Of a DNA stretch of 64,000 bases, positions 12,770 to 26,479 are shown one piece after another. The translations under genes and the position numbers were made by a program. A model generated the notes under the pieces. It searched no databases. It was not told the origin of the DNA and saw only the letters and a program-made list of their open reading frames with translations. Numbering within the stretch: the first letter of the stretch is position 1; each line of letters starts with the position of its first letter. Source of the DNA: Pohlia nutans (lineage: Eukaryota > Streptophyta > Bryopsida > Bryales > Mniaceae); NCBI GenBank assembly GCA_022496805.1, contig CM040088.1:23729501-23793500 (forward strand). Direction: 5' to 3'.

Positions 12770-12910
12770 GTGTCTATTCTCGGAAGGGGAGAGTAGTCTT
12801 GTACCAATGTCCCTTTGCCCGGTGGGCATTGGCTCATTGTCAAGACGAACAGATACTTTATTCACGCCAGCCTCGAAAAAGGCCGGAGTTTCTATCTATC
12901 TATCTTAAAC
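12770..12910 (+). repeat. Dispersed repeat ending in a (TATC)n tail
   Basis: The block contains 'ACTTTATTCACGCCAG' followed by 'GGCCGGAGTTTC' and a TCTATC microsatellite tail. A related version, 'CTCTTTATTCACGCCAG' then 'CTGGAGTTCTAAAT', is at about 37347-37385 before the vacuolar receptor gene. A shared 3' segment plus a simple-repeat tail would suit a SINE or non-LTR 3' end. No coding region is present. Confidence 0.35.
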
Positions 12911-15900
12911 GTCATGCCCTTGTACAACTTAGCAGCTTAGAAATTTCAAATTTTGTGGCACATTGATTATTTTAACTATTTATTAAAATTGAGACCCTTA
13001 TCAAAAGAGAAACAAACATTTAAGAAATGTCACTTTCAAAAAGTCAACAAATTTTGAGTGTTCATAAATTCATGAGATTTGGTTCAATCTTTTTTTTTTA
13101 ACCCATAAATGTACCAACCCTCTGAACACAAGTAGATGTTTGCCTCAAAAATAGATATTAGTACGGCTCAGATGTACATAAGGTATACACAAGAGGACCA
13201 TTGCAAGCATAAAATCTACCCAACAAATTTGACATACTTGTGGTTGGAGGCCTCTCCAATATTATCAACAACTTCCCATTACAAGAGATTTATTGTAATT
13301 GGTAGAGAATTTAATAGGCTTGCAAAAGTGACTTGGATGAAAGTCATCCGAGATAGTATGAGAAAGTTACAAGGCTTTGAATCTGTTTGTGATCTAGTTC
13401 CTAGACGTTGGGACGTTAAAACTTTAGCTACATTTTGGTGTACAAAAGAAAAGCTCTCAAAAAAAGGTTAAATTTAGGAGTTGAAAATGACATTTAAAAA
13501 CAAAAAACACCTGACTTCTAAGGGTTAATAAGCTCAGTTTGCGTTAAACTGCAGTTATATATACACATACACACAATAATGAATAGTGACTTTGAGGTCT
13601 CAGGTTTCATAGTATTGAAGTTCTGTCTTGAATTTATTCAAAGATTCTTCTTTAGAAAAGTATTCATGGTTAACTTTAATGTACATAGGTAGAATGCAGG
13701 GTTGGCACATCTATGCCAAATATTTATTTATTCTTCAAAATATAAAATTTAGAAAATAAAATATTCTGAAATATTCTCCAAGATTTGTCTATTCATTTTA
13801 CAAAAAGAAAAAGAAAAAGAATATTTTACCAAAAGTTTCGGCATTTAACCCTTAGCCCCTAAAGGACTAGGTAGGACGCATTGTGTCCAAAAATAATTTT
13901 GTTACTTTAGTAACTTATTCGGATTCCATAATTTTGACTCAATCTTAACTAGAGAATTGTAAATGTATGTTACGAGAACACACAAATCCTTCAAAATTTG
14001 CAATTACGTTGATCAATCCACCGGGAAAAAACCAAAACGTCAACGCAGGTGAACTTGGGACATGGTAGTTAGGTAGGTTGATGACTTGAAGGATGTTTTC
14101 ACACTAGGGCATCATGTTTGTCCAAAAAAAAGTGTACAATATGTAAAACATTTGCCATTACTGCATCATTAACACTATATACTAATTATGGAAAATGTTC
14201 AAATAATTTTAAAATGAAATATTTTCAAAATATTTGGAATTCTTTATACACATTTTATATTATTTTGAAATATTCTAGAATATCCCAATTTTTTTGAAAT
14301 CTTTACACATTTTATACAATGTCACAATTAATAACGATCACAAACACTAGCTCAACAAGTCACCAACAAGTCACTTCACCCAAACATAAATCTTTATGAA
14401 TCAATCATTGTTGTTGAATATAGTTTTAGAACACCATTTTTTATGAGCACCTAGGTACATTATATCTTTGTATGCTCCTGAAATTTCAAACACTAATCGA
14501 GGTTCTAAAATTTATGAGCATGTTTGCCATGAATGACCTATTGAATTTGCTCAAAGTTTCAAAAAAAAAACTTATGATCAAATTTGGATGACATGATAAA
14601 CCTAAAAACCAAAAAATGGTCTCAAGGAACACTTTTTGATGACCTACTTTGGCCCAATGAAAAATATAGTACTAAATTAATCAATTAAGATAATAAATCA
14701 CATATTTTGCTTCATTTTGGTGTACACTATAATTTACAAAAAAAAATCTCAAATAAATGAAAGGAAAGTTGTGAAAATGACCCTCAAAAATGAAAATGTT
14801 TTCTCTTGACCCTCTTCTCTTCCTACGCTATTTTACTAGGTTGTTAAAGTATGTACACCTAAAACTTCTAAATAAAATTTTAAATATGATTCTATTTTGG
14901 TTATTAGATTGCATTCATTTTTATTGAATCATGATAGCAATTGAACAAAGATTTTAATACATTTTAGTATCTATATTTTATTGTGCATGAATAAACTTTA
15001 AACTTTCAAAGTTCTTTAAATAGGCGTATCTAGAATCAACCCTTGGATCCCATGTTTAGACCTTGTACATTTTATACAAGAATTTCTAAGGTGCTCTTTT
15101 GCATAAGGTTCGCTTTTGAATAAACGTCACAATTACTTGTGGTATAGTTACGTTACTTGCCATTAACCCTACCGTTAGCTACATTTATTTATGGGTTATT
15201 TATCACTAAATTGTTGTATAAAACATATTGTCCAAAAATGAACTATTGAAAACATGACCGCAAAAGAATGCCAAAATTATTGGAAAAAGGATATAATGCA
15301 AAGGCAACATTGCTATATTTTGAATGAATATACATGTTTTTAAGAATAAACTGAAGTTCATTCATATCTTACATATTTCATCTTGATTATAGATGAAAGT
15401 AGCTTCATTAGTTTATTAAAGATCGCAACTTGTAGTGCCTTAAAAATATTGAAAATAATAATAATAAAGTAGTCTACACGATCAAGCACCCATTTCATTC
15501 AACAAATAATTGAGGTTGGTCTTTAGATTAGAGGTGATCATCTTTTTAGATGTTCATGAATGTTTACAATAACATTCACTAAAAGAAAACCAACCATTGT
15601 TTAAAATGGTTTTGTGTTAAATTTGTGTTAGTTTTAACGCAATTGTATCAATTTCAGCGCGATTTGTATTAGCTTCAACATAGATTTAACACAAAACCAT
15701 TCTAGACTTTTCAACATAGATGTAACACAAAACAATGATAGGAAAGGCATTTCCAATGTCCCATGTTCATGTACTATACGTGATTCATACCAGGTCAAAT
15801 TCAACATTGAATTTTCACACCACTGACCCTAGATCAATCAGAAGATGACATGTGGCACTTTGGGACAAAAAAAATTTAATTGATGTCGGAACTGACCATG

Positions 15901-16424
15901 ACGCAGGGTATGGAGTTCAGTCAATCTCAAATGCATGAAGTCCCAAGTTTTTATCACTCATGGATGTGACACCAAAAGGTATAAGGGCTCTACAAATGAA
16001 GGTGAAATAGAAATGAAGTGTGCAGAGAAGTCTTCTGTAAGAACATCCTCAGTCCAGACCTCTACATATGCACTTCAAAATACAATTTCATCCATACAGT
16101 TTCATCTAAAACTTCCATCCATATGGTTCCATCTATTTTTTTCATCCAATGCTTTCATCTGATTGTTTCATCCATTGTTAAAAAAATTGAAATTTTGGAT
16201 ACGTACCCTGGTCTCAATTTTGTATATTTTCTTTATAAAAGAAATAGAAGTTGGAGAAACAAATGAGCTTAACCTCTAAATGCTCAAACGACCATTTTCT
16301 GGTTGCTACCCAAATCTATCGGGCTGTCTAGAACAAAAAATATTTTTTTGAAAAAATAAAAAAATATTTTAAAATACTACATCGGGTCTACTTTCCAACG
16401 CAATTTGAATTATGTCAATCAGAG
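12911..16424. other. AT-rich spacer without recognised genes
   Basis: Only short frames occur. The longest, 13136-13471 plus strand (111 codons), has no family features. A 'TTAACCCTTAGCCCCTAAAGG' phrase near 13846 resembles one end of the TTAA-target elements described elsewhere, without a visible partner. At 15590-15740 the motif 'TAACACAAAACCAT' occurs in direct and inverted copies. Confidence 0.45.
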
Positions 16425-17235
16425 TTAACCCTTTAGTGCCTAGGGTACTGTAGCTCAGAGCCCTGGATTTCAGTAGATTTTTTCACTGTGATTGAGACTA
16501 CCAAAAATAGAATGGGTTAAATTAGAAAGTAACCGTACAATTCTATTCTCAACTCGAGAGCACACATTTTATCAAAATTTGAGAATCATCCGATGGTGGG
16601 ATCGGAAGATTATAGTATGTATTTGAACTGTATAATGCACGCTCAAAAACGAGATTTTGGGGGGTGTGTGACTTCAAAGTTAGATATAATTTGAGGTAAA
16701 TTTTCAAAAATAAAAGCAAAGAAGTTCAGCTATACCCTATGTCAACACCTCTCCGTTACAATCTTTCATATCAAAAATAGACTCACACATAATTATTGTG
16801 AGATTTATAAGTGAAAGTGACTTGTCCATGTACGGTTTAGGACAAAATTTTATACGTTGAAAATAGACAGGAGTGGGTACATTAGTCAAGATCGGATTAC
16901 ACACACTAATGGAAGATGAAGAAGAGAACACAATCAAAAAAAATAAAACAAGATAACAAACTTCCAAACACAAGAAATACTACACAATACAAATGTTGTA
17001 TTTGTAAGTATTTACTGTATTTTCAAGTATTTGCAGTATTTTCGCGTTCTGTTGATAGGTATTTTGATAGTTGTACAATTCCAAATTGAAAATTTCTTTT
17101 TCTGGAAGGTGCGTAATGTATGTGGGCAAATCTGAACTTCAAAACTGAAGTTCCAATTCTTCACGGATTCTCTGCTATTTGCATTTCGGACGTTGTAGTG
17201 ACCATAATGTGGTCAGCTAGGCACTAAAGGGTTAA
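16425..17235. mobile_element. TTAA-target inverted-repeat element, 0.8 kb
   Basis: The ends are mirror images. The left end reads TTAA then CCCTTTAGTGCCTAG, and the right end is the reverse complement followed by TTAA. TTAA flanks both sides (16425-16428 and 17232-17235), consistent with a TTAA target-site duplication. The interior has no transposase-length frame, so the element is non-autonomous. TTAA targets with CCC-starting ends are known for piggyBac-like transposons, and Kolobok elements also use TTAA. The superfamily cannot be decided here. Confidence 0.7.
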
Positions 17236-19831
17236 ACTCCACCGGGGAGAATTTATCAAAGTGGATCACCTCAACATTGTTTTAGTGTTATAAATTAGCT
17301 ATTTGGAGAAAGTAATGATGTTCCCTCCATCATTTCTTTTGCTTTTTTGAAGTTCACAATAGATAAACCAATTTAAACTAATCGTGCTAAATATTAAACT
17401 TTAAAAGTGTAAATTATAATTTATACAAATTTACAAAGGTTAATGCTTTTAAATTCATTAAAAAAATATCTAAAGTTATTTTTGGAAGTTTGACGGTACG
17501 GATAATTTGTAGAGATGATGCCTTACATTTTGTCTATTGAACAAATCTTCTTCAAACATATGAAAGGCACATATTATAACACATGTATGTTTTGTCCAAT
17601 ATTTCTCAAGCTTTTAGGGGTTAATGAGTATATGATTCTTTTTCAAAAGATGCCCAAGAACAAAAGCTGTGATGCCCTAAGTACAATATGCTCAACTACG
17701 GGTAGTTAAAATAAATTAAAAAATTCTAAATATTTTTTTCGAAATTATGATTTCTATAAATTTTATTTATATTTATATATGAAGATTTTGTTCATTCTAT
17801 TTAGATGAGGAATGTCTTATGTTATAAAAAAACTTCTTTTTGTAAGAAATGATGACATCATATGCAATATTTGTTTATGAAAACAGTCTTCACAAAAATG
17901 AAATATACAAAGTTTAGCCTATTTAGGGTTTAGATTACTTGCTACAACATTCTAATGTTAAGATTGACATGTTTCAATTCCATATGTGAACCATAAAAAT
18001 TCAGTTTTTCTTTTCATCTTGTATATACTCCCACTTTTCAACTTTTTAAAGAATAAAAATCAATATGATCCTAAGAGATTTTAAAGTATACTAACATGGT
18101 CTAGCAATTTCCAAAAGAATGTTTTTCTTCATTTCACAAACTAATATCTTGCAATCAAACAATCAAAAATAGGAACAAGTTTTTTGTTGTAGTTTTTTCT
18201 ACCTTTGGTATGAGTGTGGAGGTTGGTTTGCCCTCTTCATTGTTCACCTACTTCACATGTCTAATTTATTTACTTTTGCGCTATTCAGTGAAATTTGAAC
18301 TTTAGGATCATAGGGAATCCCTATACATCACGGGAGATCATGGAAAGGTGTCTCCCATGATCATCAAAGAATCCCCTCCATACAATTGTTAGGGATACCC
18401 TTGTGATTCTAAAGAGATTTTGTAATTTGGGTGTAACAACTAAGTGCATGTATAACAACATGCAGATATGGTCATCCAAAAGCATGATAGCAGTAGCATG
18501 GGGTTAGGTCATGAAAAAATGTCCCTAGTAGTACATCAAGTCACACCAAGATACTGCTTAGGTTGCCGACATTTGTATTTTCTCCGCCCCGTAGAGGATC
18601 ATTGGCGCATCCGTATTTCTACACTAAATTTGATTATTGATTGGTCGACATTTGAATTATGGAGTGGGAGACGTAATGTCGTACTGGAAGAGGTTGGCTT
18701 GGTGATCAAACTAGGGTGTTGTTGGGTTTGTTTTTGGAAGTAACTACTCTATATTGAATTAACTCCCAAATGGCCCTCAAATTAACTCTTAAATGCTTTG
18801 AGTTGTTCAGCATGCTCTTACATCGCGTACACTACAGACTAGGTGGTTTCACCCCCAAATGTTTAGAGGTTTTGGGCAATACCTAAATGTATTATAAAAT
18901 GAGGCTTCTTTAACTTTTTTGAGCTTCAACTCTAAAGAGCATATATAAGACATCCTTATTAGAAAACATTTGTACGATTGAATTTGAAATAAAATGCCTA
19001 GATATTTTTTAAATGAATTTACAAGATTTTTAAAGAAAAAATCACTAAAATTACAATTTTTATACTCTCATCTTGAAATTCATTATGATTGGTTGAAATC
19101 ATTATGCTTCAATAGTGGTGAAGTTGTTTACATAAGTTTTACTATGGTTTGATGGAGGTGTCTTGAAATCTCTTTGTAAGCAATCAAAAGATAATTTTAT
19201 AGGTTAAATTATTACACATTATGCAAAAGATGATTCAATGTTGTACATTATGGACTTTCAACCAATCATTCCAAATTTCATAAGATAATGAATATTTTTG
19301 AATCTTTCATATAATTAAAACATTAATCTCTTTTAAAATCAAATTTAAACATATTTTGACACTATTACTTAATCCAACCATGTGAATGTCATGGAAAAGT
19401 CATCATCTACAACTGTCTTTTGTATATCAGTCTTAAAGAATGGATTTAGTGCGCATTCCATAGCTCAAAATCTTAGATTACTATTTTGTTGAAATGAAAG
19501 CTCACATGGAATGGAAAGACCTAGTAAATTCAATTTCGATTTTTTTCCTAATCTGACTTCATTTATGTAAAGGTAACTAGCTCTAAAATCTACCTTAAAA
19601 ACTTGACTCTATAAAATAGCACCATGGATGAGAAAATGACAAGTGATTTTGTACATCATCCAAAAAATGAACGTTTAGGGAGTTAGGGATTAATCATGGG
19701 GAAGTCACTTAGTACACGTATTATAAACTATATGAGATCTACAATAAGATAGGATACTATATATTTGTTGGACCTAAAAATTTTTAAACATAAAAAATAA
19801 TATAGAGTGTAGAATTACAAATAGGGTATTA
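17236..19831. other. AT-rich spacer
   Basis: No gene was recognised. The segment 18290-18430 ('GGATCATAGGGAATCCC', 'GGGAGATCATGG', 'CCCATGATCATC') is a diverged copy of a segment at about 26745-26895, so both belong to a dispersed repeat. Short frames such as 18468-18743 show no domain or composition bias that supports coding. Confidence 0.4.
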
Positions 19832-19834
19832 CAA

Positions 19835-19987
19835 CAATAGTAGAAATCTTGTCTAATGTGACAGGTCTTTAATGACTAAATGTCCATAACAATATGTCCA
19901 TAATGACTATATTTTGAGTCATAATGGACATGTTACAGACATTTAGTCATTAAAGACCTGTCACATTAGACAAAATTTCTACTAGTG
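19835..19987. mobile_element. CACTA-type MITE, 153 bp
   Basis: The termini read CAATAGTAGAAATCTTG on the left (a one-base variant of CACTAGTAG) and the reverse complement CTACTAGTG on the right. A long internal inverted repeat around 'TGTGACAGGTCTTTAATGAC' makes nearly the whole element a hairpin. It is flanked by the 3-bp duplication CAA (19832-19834 and 19988-19990). Three-base target duplications and CACTA ends are the hallmarks of En/Spm-CACTA transposons. Related copies lie at 39694 and 43797. Confidence 0.82.
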
Positions 19988-20039
19988 CAACTAATATTAA
20001 TAGGGTTATGTTTGTGAAAAGGAGACTTTTTCTTCCTTA

Positions 20040-20720
20040 AGGGGAAATTACTAGCTTCTGTCCTGAAACCCCTCCAAAACCCTAAATATGTCCACTACTT
20101 TCCCTGTCCTGCCCCTGCAACTGTCTCTGCGACTGTCCCTACAACTGTCTTTGCAATTGTCCCTACAAACCCCAAGTGCCTAAAAATCCTGATCTACAAC
20201 AGCAGTACACAAGATCTACACTTCAGTACACACAATACAAATTTCCACACATAAAGAGATAGAATTTTGCCCCTTTGAACTAGGGGACTTAAAAACTTGC
20301 TTCCAAACCTCATAACTTGTTTTACAATGCTATGAACTAGCCTCCTACATCCTCCAAACACCTTCTACAACCTCTCTCTAAGTCCAGCCCCTCCTACCTT
20401 CGAACCACACATGTTACAATGAAAACAATGAGGGCTGAAGACCCTTACTACCCCCCAAACCCTAGCCGTCACCCTAAATTGCCCTAGCCGCCACCTTAAA
20501 CCCTATCCGCCACCCTAACTGCCTACCCTAACAAAACTTTTCATCTTGTCCTATCAGAACAGCAAGTCAACTTTGTTGACTCTGCACAGTCACAGTTACT
20601 ATCCCTGGATTTACCCAATTTCATTGTTATTGCCCAAGGTTACTGCCCTATTTTTACCTATGTCCTTGCCAGCAAAAAATCCCGTTAACAATGTTTAATA
20701 CCATGTATTAGATTTTACGT
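20040..20720. other. C-rich strand-asymmetric spacer block
   Basis: The plus strand is unusually rich in C. It has repeated 'CTGTCCCTACAA' / 'CTGTCTCTGCGA' phrases (20100-20170) and degenerate 'AAACCCTA' / 'CCGCCACCCTAA' phrases (20440-20530). No open frame is sustained. It may be a diverged minisatellite or the remnant of a larger element. I see no gene. Confidence 0.4.
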
Positions 20721-23700
20721 AGAAAAAATATAGGGGGGACATATAATATGTGGGAGAAAATAACTACTTGAAGTGGGATGAAGATCTAGTTTTTTGCGTG
20801 TTTTATTGAATTATTTAGCTCTCTCCTTCAACAATTGCTGTAGGGTAGAAGTTTTCCATGGAAGTGGACTCATTTTCACTCGTTTGTATTCTAAAACATT
20901 TAGTGCAATTATTAGTGCACTTGTAATTTTGTATAACGTATGTACAAATGGTAGATGTTGCATAGTTTGTCTGTGTTTGTTTGTTGTGTTGTAATGTAGT
21001 GTCATCGTGTCTTTGTTGGGTACTTACACTCATTGTATTTATTAGAGTATATTACAAATGATTAGGAGTAAGTTGTTTGACACAACTAGGGTGCATTGTT
21101 CACAGTTTGTAAATGTAATCGTTTAGCCAGAGCACACTTTTCCAAACATACTATACTCTATTTTACAGTAAACATTGCAAAATGGTTTGAAAAAGAAGGG
21201 ACAAAAGAATAAGGAAAAAAATAGTAAAAGGAAAAAAATGTTATGACTCCTATTACTTCTAATTTTTTAATCTAATAAATGGGCCAAAAAATTATACTCA
21301 TAAATATATCATAATTAATATAGGGTGCTAAAATAAAATGGTAATTTAAAATTATTTCAAAGAATAGGGTGTCTTAAATTACAAAATATTAGGTAAATAG
21401 GCACACATAAAATACCCCTTGATCTCACGTATATACTAAACCTCTAAGCTAGTGGCCTTCAAATTGGTGTACCCATGTACTCCTAAAAATTACTTCTGTC
21501 AATGATGTGTGTGAATAAAATACAAAAACTTTGTCTTTGGGAAACAAGAGGATGAAACCCCATAGAATTAATCAAGGTTGCACACAACGAAAACCAAAGG
21601 AGACAACCTCCTGGCGAGAATATCTATACAACAATGAAAATGTTTTGTGTGAATTTTAGTCAAGAGGCTCAAAAAAATTGATGCTAATTTTTACTCATAT
21701 TTGAGGGAATTAGCCACTACTTTTTAGCCAAATGGCTTCTCCCAATATGATGAAATTAGCCAATTTTATACTATATAGAGTAATTTGTTACAAATACATT
21801 AAGGAATCTAAAATATTTTGTCAAAATTGACTATGATATCTTCACAACTATGGCAATTTTGCTAAAGAGGCTGAAATTCCTCAACTTCACTGCTGTAGAA
21901 CAGCTTTGAGTCTGACTTCTTGATATTCTGAAGTAAATTAGTGTGGAATTTTGAAATAGTGTATTCCACTAAATTACATCTGTGGGTGCCGAGAACTTTG
22001 ACTTTTCTTAAATGGGAGGTGTACTGTAGAAAATTCACGACCTATTGTATCGTACGGTTCTAAATACAGCACTAGAATCATCACTGATTCTATCTACCAC
22101 CCTTTCCTATATTCGCACACCTAAATAATGGTACCAAATAAGTACCAACAAAACTTAATTAATTATAAATTAAAAAATATTTTTTTAATAAAAAATAACT
22201 ATTGTTACGAGAACAAAATGACAACCATGATGTCCAGCTTACCAACATTTGACAGGAAGGTACAATTGTCCAAAAATCATCACTCACATACAATTTGTTG
22301 TTGTGTTTAATTCTTTACATCCGAGTTGACCACTCATTGGTTAGCTCCAATGTTTAAACACAAATTACTAAAAAAGTAAAAGCACATGTGACAATGGATT
22401 TAAAGGTTTGAAATTCTTATTATACATATTTGCAATGCCCAATGTGCAAAAATTAGGTCTTGTTTGGACATTCAAAACTCTTGAAATACTTGAACCTACA
22501 CTCCTTGTGAATAGCAATGGAGTGAGTGATCTTTAACCCCTAAAGGACCAAGCGTATAATTTTTGGATGATGAATGATAAACATCAATAAGATTTCATTC
22601 ATCAAGGCACTTTTCGTAATTCAAAAAAATACTGCAGAATTTTATAGCAACATATCTTCATGCGTGTGTGAAATTTGTGGAAAGAGGATGATTTGTGAAA
22701 ATTTTATGCCTCATTTCCTATTGAATCGATTCACTGAAAAAAGGAAAAGAAAAGATCTTAGTTCAAAGGTGCCCTTGACAAAGTCAACTTTTAAAATTAA
22801 CCCTTGACTTCCCATGCGTTCATTTTTCGGACAATGTACAAATTTCATCCAAGTTTCTCAGCTGTCATGCACTTTTTGTAGTGTGGATTTTTTTACTATA
22901 GATTTTATGGGAAGTTAGCTTAATGCATGTGTGATTTGATTAGAAAGGAGATGATTTGTGAAAATTTTAAGCCTCATTTCATGTTGCAGTGATTCACCAA
23001 AAAAATCTAAGATCTTAGTTCAAAACAAATCAAAAGTGCTCTTGAAAAATTCAACTCATATAATTAAACAATTAAAAAATCTCCAAAAATCACTACACTT
23101 AGAGTATTACATTTCAATCCATCACAACAGATTTCATCCACAGATTGTCAATATCTTATTCGTAATCGAAATTGCAAAAAAAATTTGAATTTTGAGTTTT
23201 AAATTTTATACAAAATATTGATGATAGCAATCGCAACTCTAAATGTACGGATAGAATCTAAAATTCATAATGTAAATAAAATGATATTTCCATAACAATT
23301 GCTAATCTATATAATAAGGAAGAAGGGTGTTTTTTGTGTGTCTGTCCGCGCATGACATTTTACACATGGATTAAGTGATTATTTGACTAAGTTCCAGAGT
23401 GGAACCTGCGAGGTTATTTCAAAGGTTAAATATCTTCTTAATAAATGATTTCAAAGGTTATTTCAAAGGTCATTTTAAATATCTTCTTAATAAATGATTT
23501 CAAAGGTTATTTCAAAGGTCATTTTAAAGGTTATTCAAAATACCAATTTTAAACCTCAATGTTGACCTTTGGGAAAATATGACTATTATAAATACATTGA
23601 GTTTTTTTTGAAATTATGAAATATTTTATGTGCTGGTGGCCGGCACGGGTCAAGCTAGTAGAATAAAAGACATGAAGTGATGTTTAACAAAGTCTCACAA

Positions 23701-24477
23701 AGAAAATTGAAAAATTCATCTTCAATAATTATCTATGTATGTTTTAGTGACGTTGAAGTAGTCAAAATTGAAAAAGTAGTTTCGAACAAAATTGAAAAGT
23801 TGATATAAAACAAGCTGGAAATACATTAAATATTTATTTTTTTCAAGATTTTTTCTTTGAAGCCCTCAAATGCACAATGGACTTAAAGAGTGTAAATTTT
23901 ATATTCATATTTAATATAATTTAGTTCATCAAATTTGCTTTTGAGATTGGATTTAGACATCTATTTCTCAATACTATCTATAGTAAATTTAAAAATGATT
24001 CTTACTTTGAAACTTTTGAATTCGAGTACTTATAAGAACAATAACAGGCACTTTGAAATTAGAACCAATAGAAAATACAATTTGATACTCTTTTATAGCC
24101 TTTGACCAGTAACATTCTAATTTCAACAGGCGGATCAACTTTTTGGTATACAATACCATGCTTTCATCCAATTCATCCTTGGAAGCCCACCCTCAAAAAC
24201 CAAAATGCAGGGTATTTGTCACCATTACTTTGGAGATATCCTAACAGTTCTTTTGTACATGTACAAATAATAGCCCATTGAAAAAATGTGACACCATTAG
24301 GGTTTCAAAGCAGCAACCTTCAATGTGCGAGAATACTTCATCAAGTTTGACCTATTTGTGAGAAAGTATGCCCAAATTGTGCATAGTTTAAATTTAGAGA
24401 TGTAGAGAAGAGGCTTTAGATGCCACCAAAAATATGATCCACTCATAAATGCTAAAATTCCTCACAATTCAAAACAC
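20721..24477. other. AT-rich spacer with R1 repeat fragments
   Basis: Most of the block is featureless AT-rich DNA. From about 22533 to 23260 it contains reversed fragments of the R1 repeat best preserved at 60096-60995. TTAA-flanked ends are visible at 22533 (then CCCCTAAAGG) and 22797 (then CCCTTGACTTCCC). At 23420-23530 the phrase 'TTTCAAAGGTTATTTCAAAGG' is tandemly repeated. Confidence 0.5.
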
Positions 24478-24481
24478 CAAA

Positions 24482-25319
24482 AACACAGAATTCGCTATTT
24501 ACGCACTTGGCAATATAATCATGCACTTGGTCCCCGAGCGCATAATTTTTTTTGTGTAACTTTTTAAAAAAAAAACCAACAATTATTGTCTTTCTTCAAT
24601 CCCTTATATTGTAAACAAATAATTATTTTAATTATTTTTTATTCTTATCTTTATCTTTTCTTTTTTATCTTGATTTCTTTCTTGTCTACTTTCTTGTCTC
24701 CCTCTTGTCTTTCTTCTTGTCTTCTTTTTGTCTTTTTTCTTGTCTTCCTTTTTGTCTTCGTTGTCTTTTCCTTCTTCTACTTTTTCTTCAAATGGGGGTG
24801 CTGAACCCTAAACAATAGAAGCAAGCCAACAAAAGAATTTTTTTATTTTTTTTATTTTTTATTTTTTATTTATTTTTTGGCCGTGGGGTGCTACTGAACC
24901 CTAAATGGCAGCCGCCCAAAAAAAAAAAAAAAAAAAAAAAAAAACTTTTTTTTTGACTTTTTCAAAAAATTCTATTTTTAGGCGCTGGGGTGCGCACCTA
25001 AAGCCCTCTCATCTTCCTCATTTCTATCTTCATCTCCTTCTCCATCCCTCCCCTCTCCTCATATATATAGGGGAGAGGAGAGGAGAAGGGATGGAGAGGG
25101 AAATGAAGATAGGGATGAAGAAGGGATGGAGAGAAGATGGAGAAGGGATGGAGAGAAGAAGGAGAAGGGATGGAGAAGAGATGGAGAGAAGAAGGAGAAG
25201 GGATGGAGAAGGGATGGAGAGGGAGATGAAGATAGAAATGAGGGAGATGAGAGGGCTTTAGGGTGCGCGGCCGCACACCCCAACGCCTAAAAATAGAATT
25301 TTTTGAAAAAGTCAAAAAA

Positions 25320-25354
<35 letters not shown>

Positions 25355-25913
25355 GTGAGCGGCTGCCATTTAGGGTTCAGCAGCACCCCACGGCCAATTT
25401 TTTTTATTTTTTATTTTTTTTGTTTTTTGTTTTGGGCAGCTGCCATTCTGGGGTTCAGCAGCACCCCACGGCCAAAAAAAAAAAACTTTTTTTAAATTTA
25501 AATTTTTTAAATTTTTTTTTTTTAAAATTAATTAAATTTTTTTTTTGTTTTGTTGGCTTGCTTCCATTGTTTAGGGTTCAGCACCTCCAACTGAAGAAAA
25601 AGTAGAAGAAGAAAAAGACAACGAAGACAAAAAGGAAGACAAGAAGAAAGACAAAAAGAAGACAAGAAGAAAGACAAGAGGGAGACAAGAAAGAAGACAA
25701 GAAAGAAATCAAGATAAAAAAGAAAAGATAAAAGAAAAGATAAAGATAAGAATAAAAAATAATTAAATTAATTATTTTGTTTACAATGTAAGGGATTGAA
25801 GAAAGACAACATTGATGTTTTTTAGAGAAATATTTAACCAACTTTTTTTAAAGTCAAATATGCTTATGAAATGAGCGCACTTGGCCAAGTGCATAAATAG
25901 CGAATTGCGTGTT
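24482..25913. mobile_element. Giant foldback element A, 1.43 kb
   Basis: The element is one large imperfect hairpin. Left terminus AACACAGAATTCGC and right terminus GCGAATTGCGTGTT are inverted copies, flanked by the 4-bp duplication CAAA (24478-24481 and 25914-25917). Moving inward, both arms carry the same series in opposite orientation. First is a GCACTTGGC motif, then 'TCTTTCTTCAATCCCTTA', a CTT-rich (right: AAG-rich) tract, 'GAACCCTAAATGGCAGC', homopolymer A/T runs, and a GC-rich patch (GGTGCGCACC left, GTGCGCGGCCGCAC right). The centre, at about 25062-25070, is ATATATAT. The right arm has about 130 extra bases of GATGGAGAAGGG minisatellite and a duplicated 'CAGCAGCACCCCACGGCC'. There is no transposase frame. 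Its termini match those of the element at 54883. Confidence 0.85.
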
Positions 25914-25917
25914 CAAA

Positions 25918-26470
25918 TTTGTTCAACCCTTAGAATGAATCCTAAATATTTGAACAATCCAAGCACTTGAAACATCAAAAGATTGACCATCCTTCCAAGC
26001 ATTGAATTTCATCAAATTTCACAACACATACACTCATCATCATCCATTGAAAAGATCTCTCTTCCATGAAGGTTAGAAAAATCAAGTAAGTCTAACCAAA
26101 ACAAAGCTTGAACCTACATTTGGAGCAAAAGCACCACTACTTGCATTGTGTGAGCATGAGGGAATCAGAGGAGTGCAAATGAGCCTTAGAAAAGAGACGA
26201 GAAAGACGAGACAATTTTTAGAGTTCACCATCCAACTACTCTCATCCTCTATCATTTCATTTTTGGTCAATTTATAGTACCCATGTGCTACCGATTTTCA
26301 ATTTTATTCTCACTTTTTTTTTCCACTGGATGACCTCAAGGCACACGTGCTTGTGATTTTGGGGTCATATTTTCCAATCCAATCTCCACTGTCCACATTC
26401 CTCTGATGAACCATCCACGTCACCTTGCACCACTATTAAATTAATGTTTGGGTCACCAAATTTTTTTTGG
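25918..26470. other. Spacer between foldback A and the satellite
   Basis: AT-rich sequence with no recognisable gene or repeat end. The only frames are short (for example 26082-26270 minus) and unsupported. Confidence 0.4.
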
Positions 26471-26479
26471 TGCATAACA

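Noticed and set aside
13136..13471. 111-codon open frame in spacer
   Set aside because: I could not link it to any family and saw no flanking exons. Its length is within chance for this AT-rich spacer, though it could be a transposon remnant.
18468..18743. 91-codon open frame in spacer
   Set aside because: There is no recognisable domain, no splice context, and composition like the surrounding noncoding DNA.
20440..20530. Interstitial telomere repeat
   Set aside because: The AAACCCTA words are degenerate and interrupted by CCGCCACC phrases. There is no run of exact TTTAGGG units.
24905..25605. Long frames in the foldback (poly-Lys/poly-Phe with Ser-Pro-Leu or Arg-Glu repeats)
   Set aside because: They arise from homopolymers and CT/GA minisatellites in an inverted repeat, and appear symmetrically on both strands.
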